Part shown: piece after piece, positions 14,955 through 24,498 of the stretch
How the letters are laid out: each line of letters begins with the position of its first letter
Numbering within the stretch: the stretch's first letter is position 1
Origin: Ruminococcus sp.
GTDB taxonomy: Bacteria; Bacillota_A; Clostridia; Oscillospirales; Ruminococcaceae
Assembly: GCF_024684275.1 (NCBI RefSeq)
Contig: NZ_JAIKXF010000044.1
Location: forward strand, 1 to 30,742
Length of the DNA stretch: 30,742 nucleotides
Direction of reading: 5' to 3'
The notes under the pieces: model-generated
The model's database searches: none
Told to the model about the DNA's origin: nothing
Seen by the model: the letters and a program-made list of their open reading frames with translations, nothing else
Program-made: the position numbers and the translations under genes

Positions 14955-15113
14955 GTAAGCGTCAAATAAAGGACGTATTCCTCCTATGTCTAATTTAGTC
15001 CAGTTTACTCCATAGACTATTTTAGCTTATCTAATTTAGTCTATGGAGCTGCTTAGACTTTATTATACACCAGATTCCTTTTGGGAGGAATACGTCCTTT
15101 ATTTGACGCTTAC
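14955..15113. mobile_element. MITE-like element with perfect 30-bp inverted ends
   Basis: The 30 bases at 14955-14984, which begin GTAAGCGTCAAATAAAGG, return as an exact inverted copy at 15084-15113. The 99 bp between them contain a second perfect inverted repeat, CTCCATAGACTA (15008-15019) and TAGTCTATGGAG (15037-15048), and two copies of CTAATTTAGTC. It encodes nothing. Flanking bases (AAAT left, TAAAT right) give no clear target duplication. It is either a miniature inverted-repeat element or a very stable RNA or cruciform. Confidence 0.75.
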
Positions 15114-15170
15114 TAAATTTCTTACTCCACTAACATCTCAGCTTTTTCAACGCATTTTTCAAATCAAAGC

Positions 15171-15205
15171 AAAAAACAGTCACATGTTGATGTGACTGTT
15201 TTTAT
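15171..15205. terminator. Bidirectional terminator after the MACPF gene
   Basis: CAGTCACAT (15177-15185) and ATGTGACTG (15190-15198) around GTTG, with A residues before and T residues after, so it works on both strands. It ends the leftward MACPF gene, about 60 bp beyond its stop. Confidence 0.88.
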
Positions 15206-15263
15206 TTTGCGCTTAAAAACATCAGGAATTCAGCTCCTATGTTTCATTTTTATTCAGTATATA

Positions 15264-16721
15264 TTATTTCTTGTAGCGAATAAAGATATCATCTGTTTTA
15301 CCACCGCAGCCTTTGTTTACGTCTGCAATCTCCCTGCTATTCTTCCATGTTACGGTACTCCAATCACGCCCCTTTGCTTTTGAAATAGAACTGCAATCAA
15401 CGTCAAGGCGGCGAATAGGAGCATATTTTTTATCTTTAGTGGTAAGCAGATAAATATATTTACCTCCTCCGTTATGATTAAGATCCTCTGCATGGCGGCT
15501 ATACGATGCCCTAATGCCGTCAGGCGCCAAAACATTACAAGTCATTGGTTTCAGCTCCTTATCATCGTATTCACACAGAATATTTGTAACAGCATTTGCC
15601 TTACCGCCTAATTTATAGCAAAGATAAATATAATCCGTATCAGAACCACATCCTTTATTTAGGTCAGCATCAATCAGATAATAACCTCTAGGGCACTTTT
15701 CTTTGGCTCTATTCGGTTTACTGTCATAAACGACCACAATATCATTTATATATGAATCATTTGCAGCAAGTGCTCCGTCAATTTCAGCAACCTTTGAATC
15801 ATAGTACTTCATCAGTTCGCTTCTTCGTGCTGTATTTGTAGTTAATTCCCATACAGGAACAAATGCTCCATTTTCTGGAATACCACAAAATACACTATTA
15901 GACTTATTAAACGAAGAAAGCCAGTTTTTATAAGCTGAAGGGAAACTGTCCATCGATGTGGTGTCAAAAGCTGTTCCACCAATAGAAGAAGCATGAAAAT
16001 TCGAACGGGACGACATATTTTTCACAAAATTACTCCATTCTGTACTAGTGCTTACTTTAGCAATATCCTTGAAGCCTGCTTCAGCCTTAGTTTTAATTTC
16101 TGATGTTTCCTCATCTGTATTCTTAAGAGTTGACAGACTGACATCAGCACGTCCGCCATAGTATGCGCCAACGATAAGATGAGTTCCGTATCTTTCAAAT
16201 AACGTAGCCGGCGACAATGACGAGTTAAGATCTGCAGAAAACTCAGAATCCAGATTCTGGATATAATTACTTAGCTTTGAACGCTCGCGATATATAGTAG
16301 TCAGTGCATAGATCTTGGTGTAAGCTCTTTCCTCAGTGCTATTTTTAGAATTTGAATACTCAGCTGTAAATCCTGCCTTAAATCCACAGAACGAAGCGTC
16401 TGCAGATGTTTTAAGAGAAAATCTCTCAGACAAATCTGTGAGTGATTCTTCTACAGCGCACTTAAAGTCGGTAGACGGTATTGACACTTCGTCAATGTTG
16501 CTTTCTGTTCTGCCGCTTGCATTGAGTATTGGATGAACACGGGGAACGTCTCTTATTCCTGGGTATTTAGCAGTCAATGCATTGATTCCATATCCGATTA
16601 CTGTGTTAGTCTTTTCGGCAGGTGTTGGTGTTGTAGGTCTTGTTCGACGATTACCTGTTCTTACAGTTCTTGCAGTAGCATGTGCAAGGCCCTTTAATGC
16701 TGTTGATGACATTTTTTCCAT
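15264..16721 (-). CDS. MACPF-domain protein with C-terminal beta-prism (MABP-like) domain
   Basis: 485 residues. Residues of about 60-320 carry the membrane-attack-complex/perforin fold, recognised by the signature YGTHLIVGAYYGG near 175-187. MACPF proteins assemble into rings and insert beta-hairpins into membranes. The C-terminal 140 residues hold three imperfect repeats with Gly-rich turns (DLNKGCGSDTDYIYLCYK, DLNHNGGGKYIYLL and VNKGCGGKTDDIFIRYKK), the pattern of MABP-type beta-prism domains that help such proteins bind membranes. There is no signal peptide; the N-terminus is Thr/Arg/Pro-rich, so export, if any, is non-classical or by lysis. AAAGGAG precedes the ATG by 8-9 nt. It is a single-gene unit with terminator and an unusual promoter. 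It may act as toxin or effector against other cells; the target is unknown. Confidence 0.85.
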   Translation of the reverse strand: MEKMSSTALKGLAHATARTVRTGNRRTRPTTPTPAEKTNTVIGYGINALTAKYPGIRDVPRVHPILNASGRTESNIDEVSIPSTDFKCAVEESLTDLSERFSLKTSADASFCGFKAGFTAEYSNSKNSTEERAYTKIYALTTIYRERSKLSNYIQNLDSEFSADLNSSLSPATLFERYGTHLIVGAYYGGRADVSLSTLKNTDEETSEIKTKAEAGFKDIAKVSTSTEWSNFVKNMSSRSNFHASSIGGTAFDTTSMDSFPSAYKNWLSSFNKSNSVFCGIPENGAFVPVWELTTNTARRSELMKYYDSKVAEIDGALAANDSYINDIVVVYDSKPNRAKEKCPRGYYLIDADLNKGCGSDTDYIYLCYKLGGKANAVTNILCEYDDKELKPMTCNVLAPDGIRASYSRHAEDLNHNGGGKYIYLLTTKDKKYAPIRRLDVDCSSISKAKGRDWSTVTWKNSREIADVNKGCGGKTDDIFIRYKK

Positions 16722-16824
16722 AACAATCTCTCCTTTAAAAATAATAATTATTTGATTTATATATTCTGTCTGTAGGAATACCGTTCGGCGCCTGAACTTT
16801 TCCTTACCTCTGTGGTATGGTCTT

Positions 16825-16853
16825 ATTATAACAAGTTCTTAAGACTCTGAAAA
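16825..16853 (-). promoter_or_regulatory. Promoter of the MACPF gene
   Basis: On the minus strand TTTTCA (16853-16848), 17-bp spacer, TATAAT (16830-16825). The poor -35 box suggests dependence on an activator. Confidence 0.65.
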
Positions 16854-16855
16854 GA

Positions 16856-16907
16856 TGTCATTTGTCACTTTCTCAGTGACATTTGTCACTAAAAAAATGA
16901 CATATGT
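16856..16907 (-). promoter_or_regulatory. Three helically phased repeats upstream of the MACPF promoter
   Basis: Plus-strand copies TGTCATTTGTCACT (16856-16869), TGACATTTGTCACT (16877-16890) and TGACATATGT (16898-16907) start exactly 21 bp apart, that is two helical turns, and the first abuts the -35 box. This is the layout of an activator array such as response-regulator sites. No regulator gene is adjacent. Confidence 0.65.
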
Positions 16908-16995
16908 AATATCAGTAGCAATGATTGGTCCAACAAATCAAATATGCTGTTATGAACTTTTATTGGTCAGCATCAAAAAAATGTTTACAAAAGAA

Positions 16996-17018
16996 TTAGC
17001 CGGGCAGTGCCCGGCTAA
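16996..17018 (-). terminator. Terminator of the leucine-rich-repeat/dockerin gene
   Basis: TTAGCCGGGCA (16996-17006) and TGCCCGGCTAA (17008-17018) form a near-perfect hairpin, followed on the minus strand by TTCTTTTG. It is 30 bp past the stop. Confidence 0.75.
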
Positions 17019-17047
17019 ATATACAAAATATGGATATTTGCTTGATA

Positions 17048-20000
17048 TTATTGCTTCAGATATTCTCCTATTTTCATCTTAGCTTCTTCCTTTGTAGTTG
17101 ATAGATAAGCATAATATGCAAGAATGCAAGAAGCATCGACAGCATTGACCAAGCCATCATTGTTAACATCTGCCGCAAGTTTCTGAGTATCTGTGAATCC
17201 GCCTTCTTTATTGGTAGAAATATTGGCGTAATACGTAAGAACTTCGGATGCGTCGACGGCATTAATCTTACCATCGTTAATGACATCTCCAAGATTATAT
17301 GAAATTTCATTTTTGCTTACAGTAACGGTTAACTGTATAACATTATAATCCGGATCGATGATACTAATTACCGCTTCTCCTGCTCCGACAGCTGTAATCA
17401 CACCGTTCTTTGATACAACTGCAACATCAGTATTACTTGATTTGAATGTTATTTCGCTACCGGTGATTGGTATTGAATACTGTTCACCATTACTTACAGT
17501 GATCGAAGTTACTGGCAATATCTGTGATGTAGAAGTTGTTGTAGAGATTTCAGTATTCTGGCTTGTTGTTGATGTAGCTGAAGTAGTGGATGTTGTATTA
17601 GTATTGCTTGTTGTTGATGTTGTTGAAGTATTGGATGTTGTAGTGTTGCTTGTTGTTGATGTAGTTGAAGTATTGGATGTTGTAGTATTGCTTGTTGTCG
17701 ATGTAGTTGAAGTATTAGATGTTGTTGTAGTATTGCTTGTTGTCGATGTAGCTGAAGTAGTGGATGTTGTAGTATTGCTTGTTGTCGATGTAGTTGAAGT
17801 ATTGGATGTTGTAGTACTGCTTGTTGTTGATGTAGCTGAAGTAGTGGATGTTGTAGTGTTGCTTGTTGTTGATGTTGTTGAAGTATTGAATGTTGTAGTA
17901 TTGCTTGTTGTCGATGTAGTTGAAGTATTGGATGTTGTAGTATTGCTTGTTGTCGATGTAGCTGAAGTAGTGGATGTTGTAGTGTTGCTTGTTGTTGATG
18001 TAGCTGAAGTAGTGGATGTTGTAGTGATGCTTGTTGTTGATGTAGTTGAAGTATTGGATGTTGTTGTAGTATTGCTTGTAGTTGATGTAGTTGTTGTAGT
18101 CTGGCTTGTTGTTCCGGCTGTTGTAGATGTAGTCACGGGAACAGGTTTAGCATTTACTTCAACATTCAAAGTATCTGTTTTTCCATCTGAAGCCTTAACG
18201 CTGATAGCAGCCTTACCTGCTGCAATAGCACTTATAACTCCATTTTCATCAACTGTTGCTACCTTATTATCAGACGAAGCATATTCAAGCTCTGTGTAAT
18301 CAGACTTAACAGTATACTTATCATCTGTCAGCATAGTAATATTCTTAGGTCCTATAATAACTTCGCCATCGAATGGAATGAATTTATATCCCTTCTCTTC
18401 TGCAAATGTCTTTGCTGTTGAAGTTGCATAACCATGAATTGTTCCGCTGTAATGCTCATCAAATGCCTTATCAGCTATATCGCATTCTTTATTATAAATA
18501 TATACATCTGCTGAATCTCCCGTGAAAGTACCTTCCTTTATGAAGTTAACACTGTCGGGTATTTCTATAAATTCAAGATCCGGACAATCATTGAATGCAT
18601 GATCGCCTACAAGTTCAACGCCTGAATTGTTGATATTGACCTCTTTGAGAATATTCATTCCAGAGAATGCGTATTTTGGTATCTTATCCCCGCCTGTAAT
18701 AGTTATCTTTGCAATCTTATACGGTGAAAAGTCCATATTACTGTTTTCCCAATTGTTGTACTGATTAATGAACAGATCTGCAACAGAGTAATTGGGACTT
18801 GATTCTCCGTCAATTTCTGTACATGTTCTTACTATTCCTGCATATGGTATAGTAAGAAATTCCAGATTTGTGCAGGAGTTGAGCATAAGTAACCCCATAG
18901 ATGTTACAGAATCCGGGATTAAGAGCGTTTTTATTCCGATACAATTCTGGAAAGCATTATTTCCGATAGTTCTAAGCCCACTGGGAAGCTCAAAGTTGGT
19001 CATTGACTCACAGTTAGTGAATGCATATGAGTTTATGTTCTTGAGAGATGCCGGGAATTTAAGATTTGAAAGATTGATACAATTGTTGAATGCATGATCT
19101 CCGATTGTTGTTATCTTAGTATTGCTGAGGTCAATTTCTTCAAGATTTTTCATACCTGAGAAAGCGTACTTTGGAATTATGTCGCCGCCTGTGATAGTAA
19201 TCTTTGTAAGACTATATGCAGAAAAGTCCATTTGATTATTCTCCCAGTTATTATACTGATCGATGAATAAATCTGCAACAGAGTAATTGGGATCTTCATT
19301 TGCCTCTCCTTGAGTGACATTTAATGTTGTAGCCGCATATGGAAGTGTAAGCTCCTTCAATGCAGTACAGCCGTTGAATATCATTCTGCCCATGGAGGTA
19401 ACTGTCGGAGGTATCACGAGCTTCTTAATGCTATTGCAGTTCTGGAATGCATAACTTCCAAAGCTAGTATACGAATTTGGTATAGTGATATCGCCAAGAT
19501 TATGACACTCTGCAAATGCATAGTTACCTGCAGTCTTGATATGTCCGTTATCAGGAAGCTTTGTAATAGGTGTGCCATAGTAAGATAGATTACCGATAGA
19601 TGTAACAGTATCAGGTATCTTTATAGTGGCAAGTTTGCTGCAATTCCAGAATGCGTAATCACCAATCGTATTTATAGCAGTACTGCTGAAGTCAACCTCT
19701 TCAAGAGTCTGCATATGTGAGAATGCATATGAAGGAATCTTATCGCCGCCTGTTACTGTGATCTTTCTGATAGCATAATTTGAGAAATTCATCATATTAT
19801 TTTCCCAGTTATTATACTGATCAAGGAACATATCAGCAACAGAAAAATTAGGATTGTTTTCCCCGTCAGAATATGTACAACTTTTTACCGTTCCAGCATA
19901 TGGTAGCTGTAATTCTTCTAGCTTTGTACAACCGTTGAAAATAAGTCTGCTCATTGATGTTACTGAATCAGGGATAAATATTGATGTAAACTTTTCACAG

Positions 20001-23000
20001 TTCTGGAATGCGTGTTCGCTAATACTGTTAAGTCCATCATTCAGTTTAATTTCAGGTAAAGATGTACAATTACGGAATGCATATTCATTAATTGTTTTTA
20101 GCGAATCAGGTAAAGATATTTTTTCAAGTGCAGTACAATCATTGAATGCGAATTTGCCGATAGCTGCAATTTCTGTACCACTAAGGTCGATCTCCTTTAC
20201 ACTTGTCATATGTGAGAAAGCATACAGAGGTACTATTTCACCGCCTGTGATAGTGATTTTTTCAAGATGATATGAAGGTGTAAATTCCATATTACCGTTT
20301 TCCCAGTTATTGTATTGATCCAGGAACATATCTGCTACGGATCTGTTTGAATCAATATCACCACCTGTAAGAGCACAACTTTGTTTTGTTGCAGCATATG
20401 GAAGAGTAAGCTCTGTCATTTCAGTACAACCGTTGAATATAAGTCGTTCCATTGAGGTAACAGTTGCAGGAACAACAAGCTTCTTTATACCTGTACAATT
20501 CTGGAACGCACCAAAACCTATAGTTGTATATGATTCAGGGAATGTAGTGAATGTAAGCTTTGAACAGTTTGCAAATGCATAGTCGCCTATGCTCTTGATC
20601 TTTCCGTTATCAGGAAGAGTAGGGATAGCAGTGTTATAGAATGCATAGTTACCAATATTTGCAACTGTTTTTGGAAGTTTTACAACTGCAAGGTTTTTAC
20701 AGTTCAAGAAAGCACATTTGTTTATATCGTATATTTTTGACTTGCTCAGATCTATCTCCTTAAGAGTTGTCATATTTGAGAAAGCATAGTCCGGTATTCT
20801 GTATCCATTTGTTATAGTAATATTTGTGATAGAATAACCGGAAAAGTCCATCATATTATTTTCCCAGTTATTATACTGATCAAGGAACATATCCGAAACA
20901 GAACAATTTGGGTCTATGGTTCCCTCTGCGTCTGTACATACTTTTGATATTGCTGCATATGGCATTGTAAGATTTGCAAGCGAGGTACAACCATTGAATA
21001 TCAGTCTACCCATGTACGTAACTGATTCAGGAACAGTGATGTCTGTTAAGTTAGTACATTCGGAAAATGCATGTTCACCTAAAGAAGTATAGCTTGAAGG
21101 AACAATTACCTTTTCCAGATTTAAACATTCACCGAAAGCATAATCGCCTGCTGAGGTAATAGCTCCATTATCAGGAAGAGCCGTTATAGGTGTTCCGAAA
21201 TATGAATAATTTCCAAGTGTTGTAACCGTCTTAGGAAGCTTGACCTCTGCAAGGTTATTACAATTCCAGAATGCATAGTGTCCAATTGAACTTATAGAAG
21301 TATTGCTGAGATCGACTTTTTTCAGTACGGTCATATTAGAAAATGCATAAGAAGGGATGACTTCGCCACCTGTTATAGTAATATTTGAAATAGAATAGTC
21401 GGAGAAGTCCATGTTTTCGTTTTTCCAGCTATTATACTGATCAATAAACATATCCGAAACTGAGCAATTTGGAGCTATTTCAACATTTAAGTCTGTATAG
21501 CTCTTATCAGTTGATGCAAACGGAAGAATAAGGTCAGTAAGGGAAGTACAGCCGTTGAAAGCAAGTCTGCCGATAGCTGTGACTGAATCAGGGATAACAA
21601 GTTCTGTTATACCTGTGCAGTTCTGGAACGCTAATTCAGCGATGCTTTCAAGCTCGTTACCTATAATTATTTCCTTTATAGATGAGCAATCCTTGAAAGC
21701 ATATGCGCCTATCTTTTTAATATGTTTTGGAAGAAATAGTTTATCTTCTGTTGGTTTGATGTCTCTGCTAATGGTTGATGTATTAAGATTTGAGAAACCA
21801 TCAAAAACATGGTTACCTATGCTCTCTATAACAAGTCCATTTTCAGGATCTCTGTCCCAGAATAACACTTCTTTGACAGTATCACCCTTAGCGAAAGGAG
21901 CACTATTGAAATCATACATCTCGCCGTAGCCTTGTACATTCAGCTGACCATTGCTATAGAGCATACCAATGATATTATCACCAAGCTGTACAGCTTCTAT
22001 TGTTCTAGGTGCAGGATTTGCTCTTTTAGTAGTTGTTATAGGAGTAACTCTTGCCATTGTAACAGTTGTTGTAGTAACAGAAGAAGAACTTACATCATCA
22101 TCAGATGAATTTGTATTTTCGCTTAACGTACCATTACTATTGATAGCACCTGTTATGTGAACATCCTTCTGACTTCCATTTACAGTAAAATTTTTTCGAA
22201 ATACATGTCCACCTACTGTGAGAATGGCAGTATATGAACCATCACGACAATAAAACTTGTATGTTTTATAAGTCGGGATAGAAGTTATATCAACATTTTG
22301 TTTCGTTTTGTAGTTTTGTATCACCAATGAAACATCATCTAGGGCGTGAGTAAGGTTTTGATTTTCTTCTAGGTCATAATCTGTATTATCAGTAATACCA
22401 TTATAATCCAAATCTACTCTGTACGCCTGATTCGGGCATTCTCCCAACCCGATTTCAAAGAACTGTTCATTGGCACTAGAAAGCCAATTATCATCATCGA
22501 CAACAGGATAAATTGATGCTGCATCGGGGTCAAGTTTTCCAAAAGAAAGATACCAATCTGCTAATTTAGTTGATATTTCACAAATTGTGTATTTTTTCTC
22601 TTCCCCCAAAAATGTTATAGCAACACCTCCAGCGCCAACCAACTCAATATCACCATCTATACAAGTGCTGCAAGCATGAATTGAATCAAGTGATGCATCG
22701 AGACAACCGATAACATTTATATTACCATATAAACCATTTATATCAATAGATCCTGAAATAGGGGCTTCGTTCGAGCTGGTGACAGACCCTGTTATACTAC
22801 CCGCTCCTATGGTCGCAGATATTTCACCGGTTACTCGAACACCAATAGATAATGTTAAAGCAATAGAGCATACCCATCTATCTATAAAAGCGAGTCCAAT
22901 TTCAAAGCATAACCCAACGTATACCGTTCCTTTTACTTTATATGAAAATTCACAAGGTTCAACAGAAAAAGACGGTGTATACGTTTTGGTACCAAAGTCA

Positions 23001-24406
23001 TTGATATAAGTAAAACCAGTTGCTACGGAAAAAGATACCGAGACCTCCATTTCTGCTGATAATTCAAATTCAAAAAATAAACCTATTATTATTACAATAC
23101 CTGGTATTTCAGTTGGAATATTTAAAACACCTATTTCTTTTTTTGCTTGAGGAATTTTAGGTATTTTGGAGGGAGTAATAGAATTTGATCTCTCTATTCC
23201 TGTTTTTACGCTTATTCCAATTGAAAACGACTTTTCAATTGAAAACTCTAATTCAGTATAAGTCAAACTATCATAATAGTTAAAGCTGACTTCTATAGAT
23301 ACTGTTATCGTTGGATTAAATGTAAACGCTGAAATATCAAATGGAGCATCAGGAAAAGAATTAGACTCTGAATAAGTGCCGCTGTATGAAGCACCATATT
23401 CTTTCATTTCCTGAGAAATAATATAATCAACATCTTCTGGATCAAAAGCAATTTCGCATTCTCCTGTTTCAGGGTTTTCTCGGTATTCATACCCTACACC
23501 TGTTTCAGAATTATCAAATGTTGTATCTTCTGTTGTAGCTGACGTTTCAAATTTAATGAATTCAAACATATCGCCAATATCATCATTACCCTTAATGGTG
23601 GTGATATTGCCATCTGTTGAAACTTCATCAACGGCTACAGCGATTATATCTTCTTCATTAGGATAGAAGAAAAAATACTGACCATTCTCGATATTTTTAA
23701 CAGTTTCATCAGCATTTCCTATTTGGAATACGTTATTATCGTAGTCAGCAGAAACAAGCTGGTTGTAAGTGTCAGAAATCTCAGCTTTTACAGTGTTTTC
23801 ATTAAGAACGATAAAATTAGTATTTTCATTTTCATCGAAGTTAACAACGTTTTCAGCAGGGAAGTCATTAACATCGGTAGCGAGTATCTCCTGTCTTACT
23901 TTTATATGTGCCTTGTTAGAGTATTCCTTGCTTATTCTGTTTCCTCCAAAGCCAAGAAGACAGGTATTTATTATGTAATATTGAGGAAGCTCTGCAACAT
24001 CAATACTGCCTTCTGTTTTAACGTATTTTCCTGATCTTGCAGTGAGCTTTTGAGAAATTACAAGTTTATTTGTCTCTTCATCAAAAATGTCAAATTGAAG
24101 CGTACAATCTACAGACTGAGTAGAAGTTACACAGAAATCACCTGTCTCGTCGTCAAAATCAATTTTTGTGATCTCAAATACAGATTCAGCACTTTGTGAA
24201 ACAGATGGCATCTGAGCATCGCTTTCTTGCGCTTGATTAGCAATGTATCTTGCAAGAGAATTCGTTGCTTGAAAGCCATAATCTGTTGTTTGCGGCTTGT
24301 TTTGATCTGGGCCTGATGTACACCCGACAGAAAACGAGCTGCTTGATACTACTGCAGAAGTACATATTGTTGTACTTAATAATGCAGCAATGAAACGTTT
24401 GAACAT
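17048..24406 (-). CDS. Giant secreted BspA-type leucine-rich-repeat protein with dockerin
   Basis: 2452 residues. Order: signal peptide (1-30; a Cys at SFSVGC is a possible but imperfect lipobox); an N-terminal module (about 55-330) shared with the protein at 25254; a beta-rich domain (about 360-655) with HACSTCIDGD near 577; a Thr linker (about 770-805); LRR_5/BspA-type leucine-rich repeats (about 805-1990) built as six super-repeats; a bacterial Ig-like domain (about 2010-2085); a 200-residue Ser/Thr linker; a second Ig-like domain (about 2295-2365); and a type I dockerin (2369-2452) with two calcium loops, DVINDGKINAVDAS and DVNNDGLVNAVDAS. Dockerins bind cohesins of cellulosomal scaffolds, so the protein should be displayed on a scaffold or the cell surface; BspA-type repeats bind proteins or glycans. 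AAAGGAG lies 8-9 nt before the ATG. It is a single gene with promoter, operator and terminator. Confidence 0.9.
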   Translation of the reverse strand: MFKRFIAALLSTTICTSAVVSSSSFSVGCTSGPDQNKPQTTDYGFQATNSLARYIANQAQESDAQMPSVSQSAESVFEITKIDFDDETGDFCVTSTQSVDCTLQFDIFDEETNKLVISQKLTARSGKYVKTEGSIDVAELPQYYIINTCLLGFGGNRISKEYSNKAHIKVRQEILATDVNDFPAENVVNFDENENTNFIVLNENTVKAEISDTYNQLVSADYDNNVFQIGNADETVKNIENGQYFFFYPNEEDIIAVAVDEVSTDGNITTIKGNDDIGDMFEFIKFETSATTEDTTFDNSETGVGYEYRENPETGECEIAFDPEDVDYIISQEMKEYGASYSGTYSESNSFPDAPFDISAFTFNPTITVSIEVSFNYYDSLTYTELEFSIEKSFSIGISVKTGIERSNSITPSKIPKIPQAKKEIGVLNIPTEIPGIVIIIGLFFEFELSAEMEVSVSFSVATGFTYINDFGTKTYTPSFSVEPCEFSYKVKGTVYVGLCFEIGLAFIDRWVCSIALTLSIGVRVTGEISATIGAGSITGSVTSSNEAPISGSIDINGLYGNINVIGCLDASLDSIHACSTCIDGDIELVGAGGVAITFLGEEKKYTICEISTKLADWYLSFGKLDPDAASIYPVVDDDNWLSSANEQFFEIGLGECPNQAYRVDLDYNGITDNTDYDLEENQNLTHALDDVSLVIQNYKTKQNVDITSIPTYKTYKFYCRDGSYTAILTVGGHVFRKNFTVNGSQKDVHITGAINSNGTLSENTNSSDDDVSSSSVTTTTVTMARVTPITTTKRANPAPRTIEAVQLGDNIIGMLYSNGQLNVQGYGEMYDFNSAPFAKGDTVKEVLFWDRDPENGLVIESIGNHVFDGFSNLNTSTISRDIKPTEDKLFLPKHIKKIGAYAFKDCSSIKEIIIGNELESIAELAFQNCTGITELVIPDSVTAIGRLAFNGCTSLTDLILPFASTDKSYTDLNVEIAPNCSVSDMFIDQYNSWKNENMDFSDYSISNITITGGEVIPSYAFSNMTVLKKVDLSNTSISSIGHYAFWNCNNLAEVKLPKTVTTLGNYSYFGTPITALPDNGAITSAGDYAFGECLNLEKVIVPSSYTSLGEHAFSECTNLTDITVPESVTYMGRLIFNGCTSLANLTMPYAAISKVCTDAEGTIDPNCSVSDMFLDQYNNWENNMMDFSGYSITNITITNGYRIPDYAFSNMTTLKEIDLSKSKIYDINKCAFLNCKNLAVVKLPKTVANIGNYAFYNTAIPTLPDNGKIKSIGDYAFANCSKLTFTTFPESYTTIGFGAFQNCTGIKKLVVPATVTSMERLIFNGCTEMTELTLPYAATKQSCALTGGDIDSNRSVADMFLDQYNNWENGNMEFTPSYHLEKITITGGEIVPLYAFSHMTSVKEIDLSGTEIAAIGKFAFNDCTALEKISLPDSLKTINEYAFRNCTSLPEIKLNDGLNSISEHAFQNCEKFTSIFIPDSVTSMSRLIFNGCTKLEELQLPYAGTVKSCTYSDGENNPNFSVADMFLDQYNNWENNMMNFSNYAIRKITVTGGDKIPSYAFSHMQTLEEVDFSSTAINTIGDYAFWNCSKLATIKIPDTVTSIGNLSYYGTPITKLPDNGHIKTAGNYAFAECHNLGDITIPNSYTSFGSYAFQNCNSIKKLVIPPTVTSMGRMIFNGCTALKELTLPYAATTLNVTQGEANEDPNYSVADLFIDQYNNWENNQMDFSAYSLTKITITGGDIIPKYAFSGMKNLEEIDLSNTKITTIGDHAFNNCINLSNLKFPASLKNINSYAFTNCESMTNFELPSGLRTIGNNAFQNCIGIKTLLIPDSVTSMGLLMLNSCTNLEFLTIPYAGIVRTCTEIDGESSPNYSVADLFINQYNNWENSNMDFSPYKIAKITITGGDKIPKYAFSGMNILKEVNINNSGVELVGDHAFNDCPDLEFIEIPDSVNFIKEGTFTGDSADVYIYNKECDIADKAFDEHYSGTIHGYATSTAKTFAEEKGYKFIPFDGEVIIGPKNITMLTDDKYTVKSDYTELEYASSDNKVATVDENGVISAIAAGKAAISVKASDGKTDTLNVEVNAKPVPVTTSTTAGTTSQTTTTTSTTSNTTTTSNTSTTSTTSITTTSTTSATSTTSNTTTSTTSATSTTSNTTTSNTSTTSTTSNTTTFNTSTTSTTSNTTTSTTSATSTTSSTTTSNTSTTSTTSNTTTSTTSATSTTSNTTTTSNTSTTSTTSNTTTSNTSTTSTTSNTTTSNTSTTSTTSNTNTTSTTSATSTTSQNTEISTTTSTSQILPVTSITVSNGEQYSIPITGSEITFKSSNTDVAVVSKNGVITAVGAGEAVISIIDPDYNVIQLTVTVSKNEISYNLGDVINDGKINAVDASEVLTYYANISTNKEGGFTDTQKLAADVNNDGLVNAVDASCILAYYAYLSTTKEEAKMKIGEYLKQ
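17530..18130. repeat. Low-complexity repeat encoding a Ser/Thr linker
   Basis: Units of about 36-51 bp on the CTTGTTGTTGATGTAG theme, about fifteen in all, encode the STTSNTTT-type linker. Near-identical units make length change by slippage likely. Confidence 0.85.
18740..21435. repeat. Six super-repeats in the leucine-rich region
   Basis: A conserved block (DQYNNWEN followed by an ITITGG segment) recurs with starts near 21428, 20862, 20297, 19803, 19240 and 18745. Spacings are about 565 bp or about 495 bp; the difference, about 70 bp, equals one 23-residue leucine-rich repeat (the GTPITxLPDNG unit), present or absent. Confidence 0.8.
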
Positions 24407-24459
24407 TTTTTAGCGCTCCTTTGATATAATTATTAACAAATTCGAAGAATTTATTAGTA

Positions 24460-24488
24460 ATTATATCATATATCAGATTTATAGTCAA
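24460..24488 (-). promoter_or_regulatory. Promoter of the leucine-rich-repeat/dockerin gene
   Basis: On the minus strand TTGACT (24488-24483), 17-bp spacer, TATAAT (24465-24460), leaving a leader of about 50 nt. Confidence 0.8.
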
Positions 24489-24498
24489 TAAATCTGAT
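24472..24498. promoter_or_regulatory. Operator-like inverted repeat over the -35 box
   Basis: Perfect 11-bp arms ATCAGATTTAT (24472-24482) and ATAAATCTGAT (24488-24498) are separated by five bases and centred on the -35 hexamer. A repressor bound here would block the polymerase. The same stretch could form a hairpin only in DNA, as it is not transcribed from this promoter. Confidence 0.65.

Noticed and set aside
17530..18130. CRISPR-like regular repeats
   Set aside because: The units are contiguous, in frame and protein-coding with no unique spacers; they encode a linker.
17358..18299. Long Val-rich plus-strand reading frame
   Set aside because: It is the antisense shadow of the Ser/Thr linker and Ig-like domains of the dockerin gene; low-complexity ACA/ACT codons read as valine on the other strand.
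21555..21929. Plus-strand frames across the leucine-rich region (also 18792-19097 and 19854-20270)
   Set aside because: They are regular shadows of the repeat coding sequence, without ribosome binding sites.
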